From Stramenopiles sp. TOSAG23-3 (taxonomy: Eukaryota > Sar): a stretch of 17,509 nt of DNA. The translations under genes were made by a program, and so were the position numbers. The number at the start of each line of letters is the position of its first letter. The first letter of the stretch is position 1. Below the pieces are notes generated by a model. It searched no databases. It was not told the origin of the DNA and worked only from the letters and a program-made list of their open reading frames with translations. The stretch is taken from contig LT642448.1 in NCBI GenBank assembly GCA_900128585.1, positions 1 through 17,509 on the forward strand. Direction: 5' to 3'. Positions 1 to 5,694 of the stretch are shown here, in pieces.

Positions 1-444
1 CAGTGCTTGCAGATGAACCGTAATCAACTTCCTCATCCGATATCTCACTCAGAGATAAATCAATCCTTGTACCATCTTCTTATCTTTTAGAGAGGTAATC
101 ATTAAGAATTAACAGATATATTTTACAAAATAAATTGGCTGCACATATATTTTGTTTAAAAAGAATTTAGAGATTTAAAAACAAAAATTTGGCTGTTACT
201 TTTAGATCTTCAGAAGGTACACTTACATCTGTATGTGTAAAAAACAAATTATATAGTATGTTTACGAACACGAAACGATCAAACTCAATACCGATCATTA
301 TTTTATAGAGCAGTACAACAGACAATTAATTACTAAAATAACAGCCAATTTTCTTGTTTTTTTAATAACAGCGCATAATATATTTTTGGATTTAAACATT
401 TAATTTTCTGACACAAATAAAATTGAATTAAGGTTTTTTTTCTC
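1..444. other. AT-rich 3' flank of the IQ/EF-hand gene
   Basis: No convincing coding region is visible. The stretch lies downstream of the stop codon of the minus-strand gene that ends at 445 and is strongly AT-rich. Its only clear structure is a pair of inverted copies of an AACAAGAAAATTGGCTGTTATTTT-like repeat at about 174-204 and 333-366, annotated separately. A weaker fragment (AATTGGCTG) lies near 131-141. The poly(A) site of the neighbouring gene probably lies here, but I cannot place it. Confidence 0.6.
174..366. repeat. MITE-like inverted-repeat element A
   Basis: About 30 bp at 174-204 and the reverse complement of 333-366 are closely similar. Both read TTAAAAA(A)ACAA-AAATTTGGCTGTTA-TTTTAG with a few mismatches, and they are separated by about 130 bp of AT-rich sequence without an open frame. 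The same repeat recurs several times between 5201 and 5625, so this is a repeat family rather than a chance hairpin. Short non-coding DNA bounded by inverted repeats suggests a non-autonomous transposon (MITE). A bidirectional 3'-end signal is the alternative. I could not define a target-site duplication. Confidence 0.45.
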
Positions 445-1974
445 CTACACAAGGGAAGTATTTGGGTTTACTCTTTTCTGCAGCGGAGATGCGTATTGTG
501 CATAATTCCTGTTTCCTCCCTGAGGAGGTGGCATCGACGGCGGAACCGGCAGCATTTTTGGACTCGGTTTCTCTGGACTCCCCGGCGCTAAATTGCCTAA
601 CTGTTGGTCGACCATAGGTAACGCCAAACTTTTAAATTGTTCGTCAAGTTCTTCCGAGTCCCAGTGGTCGTGAAGCCCACTGTGTTTCCCGTAAGCTTGG
701 CCAACAAGATCGTCATCGTCCTCAAATTCAACTGGAGGAGTCACTTCTCTGTTTGCAATTTCTTCCCTCTCTGCTGCTTCAAGCTCCGCATCCGTCATTT
801 GCCCTAATGCATCACCGTACTTATTTCGTCTAAGTTTTGATTTGTGAGCTCTTGCATGGTATTCCAAACGGTGACGGTGTCGTTTCTGTTGTATCATATG
901 TCCATGGCCATCTGTGTGAAAGTCTGGTAACGGCTCGTTAATCCAATCGCTAAACTTTATGTAATCGATTCCGCTTGCAGCTTGGTACACCCCAGAAGCC
1001 CTTGCATTTTCTTTACTTCCAAACTTCCCCATTAAAAACGGCAGGATCTCCCTCCTCCATTCAACGGGACTAATCAACCCTTGTTCCAATATAATGCCCA
1101 AAGCTTTCCACAAGTTTTCCGGCTTTAAAATCCCAGAAGGATGTTCCCACCCGTAGCTCTGCGCATCCAGGTTAGTGAAGAGGGCTTTGATGTCCATTCC
1201 CCGGGACTTGCGTTCGTGAAGGGCCATGCGCATCCTGTCGACCGGGTGACTGGCACCTTTCGTTTCGTATTTCATCAGTTGATAAACATACTTTTCTTTC
1301 ATGCCTGGGTGTTTTCCGTCGGCAAACGTCATGCCTCGCCCATACCCCATCAGAGTGCTCACTAAATGCTTGACGTCATCTTCAGCCAATGACATTCTTG
1401 TGTACAAGGCCGCTGCGACCTCTGCTCTAGTGACACCTTTCATCATTTCACCGTTCTTGCCCAAGCGCAGGTAGGACTCCCAGGCTAGATCGGCTAAAAT
1501 ATCAGCCAAATTTTTCCAATCTCGTATGGCCGTGTGAGTATCGTTTGGATCTTGGTGCAAGACACACCACCGTTGATACTTTTCTTGTAGGTACTTTCTA
1601 TCAAAGTTCATGTAGCCTTCGTGTGAAAACCTATGGTCGCCATTGCCATCTACGTACAATTGGCACATTTTTGAGCCTTTGAATGTGGGCTGTAGCAATT
1701 TGAAATCTGCGCATAGTTGAGCAAATCCTTGCAAGCTTATGGTACTTTGAAGGGCCTTCATTCTATCGAACGTTGGGCTTTTGTTTAGCTTCTTTACCCC
1801 ATACGTTGCGCAGTACGCCTTGAACAGCATTTGAAGGCCATAGCTAAATAAATCTTGAACGGCGTCCATGTGGGGATCATGGTGTGGTAAATCTTTTCGA
1901 ACCCGGTCAGGTTTTCCTTTGGCAAACGGGCCGTTCCACCACGAACCCTCGGCTTTTCGCGATCGTGCTATCAA
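445..1974 (-). CDS. EF-hand-like region of an IQ/EF-hand protein (3' part of a split gene)
   Basis: This 509-residue frame probably continues the IQ-motif frame at 1907-2596. Its first codon here is TTG; the first in-frame ATG is residue 36 (1869). The sequence before that ATG already looks coding, which argues against an independent gene. Residues 38-95 resemble a helical EF-hand/p25-alpha-like fold (LFKAYCATYG, then FAQLCADFKLL). A degenerate EF-hand loop with D109, N111 and D113 lies at 109-120 (about 1615-1650). Further helix-loop-helix segments occur near 173-205 and 262-300. The tail (about 352-509) is charged and then Pro-rich, with a His/Arg/Lys-rich stretch at 353-385, an acidic run at 416-422 and SPxKPSPKM-type sites. 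It ends at a TAG. With calmodulin-binding IQ motifs upstream, a role in calcium-regulated cytoskeletal or scaffold function is likely. I do not recognise a named family. Confidence 0.7.
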   Translation of the reverse strand: MIARSRKAEGSWWNGPFAKGKPDRVRKDLPHHDPHMDAVQDLFSYGLQMLFKAYCATYGVKKLNKSPTFDRMKALQSTISLQGFAQLCADFKLLQPTFKGSKMCQLYVDGNGDHRFSHEGYMNFDRKYLQEKYQRWCVLHQDPNDTHTAIRDWKNLADILADLAWESYLRLGKNGEMMKGVTRAEVAAALYTRMSLAEDDVKHLVSTLMGYGRGMTFADGKHPGMKEKYVYQLMKYETKGASHPVDRMRMALHERKSRGMDIKALFTNLDAQSYGWEHPSGILKPENLWKALGIILEQGLISPVEWRREILPFLMGKFGSKENARASGVYQAASGIDYIKFSDWINEPLPDFHTDGHGHMIQQKRHRHRLEYHARAHKSKLRRNKYGDALGQMTDAELEAAEREEIANREVTPPVEFEDDDDLVGQAYGKHSGLHDHWDSEELDEQFKSLALPMVDQQLGNLAPGSPEKPSPKMLPVPPSMPPPQGGNRNYAQYASPLQKRVNPNTSLV

Positions 1975-1998
1975 TCGCTTTCCGACGGTTGCTGATGT
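1907..1998 (-). other. Frame-change zone with candidate +1 shift site ACC-TGA-C
   Basis: The upstream frame stays open to the TGA at 1907-1909. The downstream frame is closed by a TGA at 1999-2001. Any change of frame must therefore fall in this 92-base overlap and must be +1 (or an indel or intron of matching phase). At the end of the upstream frame the sense strand reads AAA-ACC-TGA-CCG. Skipping the T gives GAC CGG, which is the downstream frame. A sense codon followed by a weak UGA-C stop is the layout of known +1 sites such as antizyme (UCC-UGA) and bacterial RF2 (CUU-UGA-C). Programmed shifting is inferred, not shown. Confidence 0.35.
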
Positions 1999-2596
1999 TC
2001 AAACGTTCCAACATGGTGTACAATTTGGGAAAGTCGGGAAGTTTGTCGAGCAAACGCTCAACGACACACGAAGCCTGTAACTGGCGGGCCGCTTTGGCCC
2101 TTAGGTACCGTTTGCGCTGTTGCTGGCCCCTTACCATGCTCGCAATGATCGTAACGTTGTCCCAAATTCGCTGGCGTCTTATACGCAACATGGAACCGCG
2201 TGCGAGCTTTTGGATACGTGTCGCAGCTGTCTGTTCGGTAAGCGGTTTCTCTTTTTTTACAGATATTACCTTGAGATAGGCAGCTGGGGCTATGCCTCGA
2301 TGCTCAAAGTGCGCATAGTCGTCGTCAATCTTTTTCCCACCCAAAGTGATTCGTTGGGCAAGCCAGTACTGCCCTTGTAACCTTTGGACCCCGAACTTTT
2401 GGTTTCTGTCCTTTGGGATTGGAACCCATTCTTCAAAGTCATCATCAAGTTCTTCTTCATCATCACCAATGTCATCATTTTGAAGGGCCAGAATTCGAAA
2501 CTGATCTCCCTTTTTCATTTCTTCAAAGAGCTCTTCATCTTCAGCCTCTCCCTCGAACGCTTCTAGTTCCTCAGGTGTGGCTTTGTAATCTTCCAT
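1907..2596 (-). CDS. IQ-motif protein, 5' part of a split gene
   Basis: The frame starts at an ATG (2594-2596) and encodes 229 residues before a TGA at 1907-1909. Residues 1-58 are very acidic (EGEAEDEELFEEM, DDEEELDDDFEEW). Residues 62-115 look globular, with Trp and Tyr residues (QYWLAQR). An IQ motif covers about 124-142 (AATRIQKLARGSMLRIR, matching IQxxxRGxxxR), and a half-IQ (ASMVRGQQQRKRY) follows at about 152-164. IQ motifs bind calmodulin or calmodulin-like light chains. The final 30 residues overlap the downstream EF-hand-like frame in another phase. Together the two frames would make one protein of about 710 residues. Alternatives are a short spliced intron, an assembly indel or a genuine recent frameshift mutation. 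Clear coding character on both sides supports one ancestral gene. Confidence 0.75.
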   Translation of the reverse strand: MEDYKATPEELEAFEGEAEDEELFEEMKKGDQFRILALQNDDIGDDEEELDDDFEEWVPIPKDRNQKFGVQRLQGQYWLAQRITLGGKKIDDDYAHFEHRGIAPAAYLKVISVKKEKPLTEQTAATRIQKLARGSMLRIRRQRIWDNVTIIASMVRGQQQRKRYLRAKAARQLQASCVVERLLDKLPDFPKLYTMLERLNISNRRKAIDSTIAKSRGFVVERPVCQRKT

Positions 2597-2679
2597 GACT
2601 TGTACAATAATTACGTCTGAAGGAAGGAAGGAGCGCTGGGAGATACCCTATAATAATAATTAAATTTCTATAGTTGGAA

Positions 2680-2689
2680 TAGTCGTCTA
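2680..2689 (+). promoter_or_regulatory. TAGTCGTCTA motif, copy 1
   Basis: Exact 10-bp word, one of four in the window, lying about 84 bp upstream of the IQ/EF-hand gene ATG. All four lie in divergent intergenic regions. By composition-blind chance about 0.03 copies are expected in 17.5 kb counting both strands. A cis-regulatory site or a repeat-family remnant are both possible. Confidence 0.35.
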
Positions 2690-3135
2690 GGATCTATAGG
2701 AAGTGCGGTCAAGAACTGTATAGTCTATGAAATATGAAGTGGACATTCGATATCATATGATATATCAGTAACAGAAAAGTTCGAAATGATTGTTTTATTC
2801 CTCGCTTCCAATCGTCAGTTTAATTAGTTTAATTAGATTCAATACTACTGCCTGTTTATTTTTATTTGAAACCGCTGTATAAAAATAGATTATTCGTCAT
2901 CAGATCATCAGATTCATTTTATTTCAATAACCGTACTACGAAGTCAGTATAATAAATAGCATTTAATATGAAATAGCAGACCAACTAAAAAATCCAACTA
3001 ACTGAAAAATAATTGATATATTAAGGATAATATTTATTTACATTATATCACATTTATCGAGAAAATATTTATTAATAATACAGTATACGTTAGATATATT
3101 TATTGAGTAAAACACAAAATAATAAAATAATAAAA

Positions 3136-3145
3136 TAGACGACTA
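3136..3145 (-). promoter_or_regulatory. TAGTCGTCTA motif, copy 2 (inverted)
   Basis: The plus strand reads TAGACGACTA, the exact reverse complement of the other three copies. It lies about 510 bp upstream of the channel start codon and about 540 bp upstream of the divergent IQ/EF-hand start. Confidence 0.35.
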
Positions 3146-3433
3146 CCTTAATAAAAGAAATAACGAAAAGAGAGCCCACAATATTTTTCAATTTTGGATC
3201 AAGCCTCTACAATTATTACACTACGGTAATTAAGTAGTATTTAATTAAACAGTCCCTATTAATTATATTTTAATGAGAAAAATTAAAAAAGGAGAAAATT
3301 TTATGATGAAAATGAATGAGCTTGTTTTACTACATACTGTATCATATTACTATTATATTACTACTATGCCAGGTACAGGTTTTCTTCTGGTTCGTTCCGT
3401 GGTTTGTCGTTGTTGGTGTTGTAGTAGTAGTAG

Positions 3434-3440
3434 TATAAAA
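3434..3440 (+). promoter_or_regulatory. TATA-like box upstream of the SK-like channel
   Basis: TATAAAA follows a short (GTA)n run about 213 bp upstream of the channel ATG. That would imply a 5' leader of roughly 180 nt if used. The area is AT-rich, so a chance match is quite possible. Confidence 0.25.
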
Positions 3441-3652
3441 CGTAGCAGCTAAACAAACTCAAATCGACACCAGCTGTACGTGGTCGTGCCAAAGAGCTTG
3501 TAATTACATTGACCATGAAAAGTATTTAAAGAAAAGGAAAAATTCAATGAAAAAGAAAGGCGCGCTTGCCATTGGGTAAACGTTTAACCACACACTGAGG
3601 GAGAAACACTGGGAAGCACTGCAATTGTTAAGAAGGTACGCAACTGAGAACA

Positions 3653-5125
3653 ATGTCAAAGACTACGCCCACAGACAATGAGGTGCGCCCCCCGGCACGC
3701 GCTGCCAAAGATAAAGAGGCATGGGGAGCCGGAACAGAAGTAGAAGAAGAAAAGTTACAGGATGCCGCAAACAATGGAGGAAGTGAAGGAATGAGTGCTG
3801 CAGAGGAGTATGAGAAAGGGAAGAGGCTGATTCCCAAACTGCAGTTCTGGAATCTGGCTTGCTTCTGGCTGGCATTGTTTGGCGCGGTTATGATGGTAGT
3901 GGAACTTGAATTGTCGAGGCTGCAAGCTGACAACATTGTTGACGTGGGTTACGAAATAAACGCGATAATCAAAGGGTGCACTTCGCTTTCCACACTTTTA
4001 CTGCTGTTTTCGATCAACCGATACTGGCACGTGAAAATAGAAGTGTTCAAAGTGAAGCATTTGGTGCACGATTCTGCGACAGTGTGGAGTGTTCCAGACT
4101 TCAAAAGGGCAATTTTAATTGAGTTCCTTGTATGCTCGTTTCACATTCCGCCATATGTAGATCAGGCCATCGGCCCGTTGTACACCAATTTGCACTCCAA
4201 CGCCCTCGGCTGTTTTATGTTTTTGCGACTGTACATGCTTCCAAGAATTATAAAGCAACATTTTAAATCAAATTACGTGTCGCACAAAGTACGAATTATT
4301 GGGGCAATCAACAAAGTTCCGTTTAACAATTTGTTTGTCATCAAGGCGTCGCTCACACTTCATCCATATTCAATGTTGATGGGGGCGTTGCTTACGTACG
4401 TCCTCGTGTCCGCATTTTGTTACGAGGTGACCGAGCAGCAGATTCCGATCTGCAATTCAGGGCCAGACGTCGACCCAGATATATGCCACCCGCCTGGCAC
4501 ATACTATTGGAGATGGGTGGTGTTTGCATTTGCATTGATTCTTGGCATTGAACCAAAGACTGTGCCCCTCACGAAAGTAGGGCAGAGCCTTACCATCGTT
4601 GGGGCCCTTGTCGGGACAATTTTACTTGCTACGTTGATTGCCGTTGTGGCGCAAACGCTGACTCTTAGTAACACGGAATCACGTGTCGTGGATCAAATAC
4701 GAACAAGGGCATTGACCGAAGCCGTGAAGGATAAAGCAGTTCGGTTCATTCAGAAATATTGGCGGTTTGTAATCCACGTGAAAAAAGAGGCCCGGAAAAA
4801 GGGGGGAAACACGGAAAAGTCCAAATTGACTTTAAAAGTTGACGGGGATATTGACGGGGATGGAAAAGTTGACCCGGCCGAGCGCCGGGCGAAAGAAGGG
4901 TTGATCCACGCTCTTCACCAATGGCGAGTGATGAAGCGCAAGGGAAAGGAAGAAAGCCAGTTGACCACCCTGTCAAAGGACGTATCTACAGTACTAGACG
5001 ATGTTAGCCATTTGAAATCCTGGAGCTCGGAAACTAATAAAAAGGTTGAGGACTTGAAGACAAGTGCTTTAGACGAAATCAGCAAAGTGTCTGAAAAATT
5101 GGACAAGATTTTGAACAAACTCTAA
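3653..5125 (+). CDS. SK-type (KCNN-like) channel subunit with altered pore and EF-hand insert
   Basis: The 490-residue protein has the order of small-conductance Ca2+-activated K+ channels: an acidic N-terminus, S1 about 64-84 (FGAVMMVVELELS), S2 about 103-122, S3 about 150-167, S4 about 185-204 (MFLRLYMLPRIIKQHF), and the SK-specific S4-S5 linker (IGAINKVPFNNLFVIK, 216-231). S5 is about 238-258, the pore helix about 285-297 and S6 about 311-335. A calmodulin-binding domain and a coiled-coil-like tail (about 437-490) follow. SK channels form tetramers in membranes and open when bound calmodulin senses Ca2+. Two oddities stand out. The K+ filter GYGD aligns with G298-I-E-P301. A canonical EF-hand loop, D399 to E410, is inserted between the two calmodulin-binding helices (VKDKAVRFIQKYWRF at 358-372 and LIHALHQWRVMKRK at 417-430). 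The turret holds Cys267 and Cys278. Family assignment is strong; K+ conduction is doubtful. Confidence 0.88.
   Translation: MSKTTPTDNEVRPPARAAKDKEAWGAGTEVEEEKLQDAANNGGSEGMSAAEEYEKGKRLIPKLQFWNLACFWLALFGAVMMVVELELSRLQADNIVDVGYEINAIIKGCTSLSTLLLLFSINRYWHVKIEVFKVKHLVHDSATVWSVPDFKRAILIEFLVCSFHIPPYVDQAIGPLYTNLHSNALGCFMFLRLYMLPRIIKQHFKSNYVSHKVRIIGAINKVPFNNLFVIKASLTLHPYSMLMGALLTYVLVSAFCYEVTEQQIPICNSGPDVDPDICHPPGTYYWRWVVFAFALILGIEPKTVPLTKVGQSLTIVGALVGTILLATLIAVVAQTLTLSNTESRVVDQIRTRALTEAVKDKAVRFIQKYWRFVIHVKKEARKKGGNTEKSKLTLKVDGDIDGDGKVDPAERRAKEGLIHALHQWRVMKRKGKEESQLTTLSKDVSTVLDDVSHLKSWSSETNKKVEDLKTSALDEISKVSEKLDKILNKL
4544..4555 (+). other. Non-canonical pore signature (GIEP in place of GYGD)
   Basis: Codons for G298, I299, E300 and P301. 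Aligning pore helix and S6 with the animal SK pattern FLSIGYGDMVP places this tetrapeptide on the selectivity filter. The aromatic residue and second glycine that line K+ filters are missing, while a Pro-x-x-x-x-x-Gly spacing toward S6 is kept. Confidence 0.7.
4847..4882 (+). other. Canonical EF-hand loop inside the SK calmodulin-binding domain
   Basis: Twelve residues 399-410 (DIDGDGKVDPAE) fit the EF-hand consensus exactly: Asp at 1, 3 and 5, Gly at 6, hydrophobic Val at 8, Asp at 9, Glu at 12. A second helix (RRAKEGLIHALHQW) follows directly and doubles as the second calmodulin-binding helix. Confidence 0.75.
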
Positions 5126-5229
5126 AAAGAGAATTCCAGCAAATATGATATACTCGTACATTAATTTTAAGAAGTAGTCTCTTCTCGTTTATACCTAGAA
5201 ATAAAAACAAAAAATTTGGCTGTTTGTGA

Positions 5230-5626
5230 TATAAATAAAAACAAGAAAATTGGCTGATATTTAAGTAATTAAATTTAGCTTCCTCATACCCTAATCCACA
5301 AGAAAAATCCTAAATTGATTCTGTAATTTTGTTTCGTTGTTGGTTGTCAATCACCGAGGGGATGATATAATTTCCAATGAACGATTTGATTCCATTTGTC
5401 CGTTAATAACAGCCATTTAATTTGTTTTTAAAAAACACATCACATCGCATTTTGTTTTTATGATATGATATCTCTTGAAACATTAAAACAAGAAAATTGG
5501 GTGCCAATTTTCTTGTTTTTATTTTTAAGTATGATAATTAAAATCAATGTACTGCAAGAGACATTTTGCTTTATCATAACCACATCTCATTAAAATAACA
5601 GCCAATTTTTCTTGTTATTTATATGA
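5230..5626. repeat. MITE-like inverted-repeat element B
   Basis: The left end at 5230-5262 (ATATAAATAAAAACAAGAAAATTGGCTGATATTT) matches the reverse complement of the right end at 5591-5626 (ATATAAATAACAAGAAAAATTGGCTGTTATTTT) over about 33 bp. Inside are a degenerate copy at about 5404-5430 and a perfect hairpin at 5485-5519, and another copy sits just outside at about 5201-5224. Nested or tandem insertions of one repeat family would explain this. No transposase is encoded nearby. Confidence 0.45.
5485..5519. repeat. Perfect hairpin, 16-bp arms and 3-nt loop
   Basis: The arm AAAACAAGAAAATTGG (5485-5500) and its exact reverse complement (5504-5519) flank GTG. The arms are the core of the repeat family found elsewhere in this spacer and at 174-366. 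It could be two repeat ends brought head to head, or a 3'-end structure working on both strands. Confidence 0.7.
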
Positions 5627-5694
5627 TTTGAATTACCTTATATTTTTAGTTGCTTCTCGTAATTATTTTATCCAGTGTACCCCCCGTCCCACAA

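Larger units (their letters stand above)
2597..3652. promoter_or_regulatory. Divergent promoter region between the IQ/EF-hand gene and the SK-like channel gene
   Basis: About 1.06 kb separates two divergently transcribed start codons and holds no supportable gene. It is AT-rich. It contains one forward (2680-2689) and one inverted (3136-3145) copy of TAGTCGTCTA, the palindrome-like GATATCATATGATATATC at about 2748-2765, a direct repeat of TTTAATTAG at about 2818-2836 and a (GTA)n run ending in a TATA-like box near 3434. Promoters of both genes must lie here by position. No transcription start can be read directly. Confidence 0.6.
5126..5694. other. Convergent 3' spacer rich in inverted repeats
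   Basis: The 569 bases lie between the stop codons of the channel gene (+) and the receptor-kinase gene (-). No gene is visible. The sequence is AT-rich and contains at least five copies of the AACAAGAAAATTGGCTG repeat in both orientations. Both transcripts must end here, so the repeats would be carried in, or lie next to, both 3' UTRs. Confidence 0.65.

Noticed and set aside
1907-1909. TGA as a sense codon (alternative genetic code)
   Set aside because: Reading through stays in the wrong frame for the downstream half, and TGA ends the F-box gene normally.
1988-2005. 13-nt GT...AG segment on the minus strand that would restore the frame
   Set aside because: GTTTGAACATCAG has the right length modulo 3 but is far below any normal spliceosomal intron size. 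Longer introns are not excluded.
1884-2279. 131-residue plus-strand frame opposite the IQ protein
   Set aside because: Antisense shadow; the minus frame has recognisable IQ motifs and the plus frame none.
2748-2765. Palindrome GATATCATATGATATATC as an operator
   Set aside because: AT-rich palindromes of this size are expected by chance here, and no second copy marks it as functional.
5201-5626. CRISPR array
   Set aside because: Repeats are in both orientations, irregularly spaced and imperfect, with no cas genes; the genes are eukaryotic.
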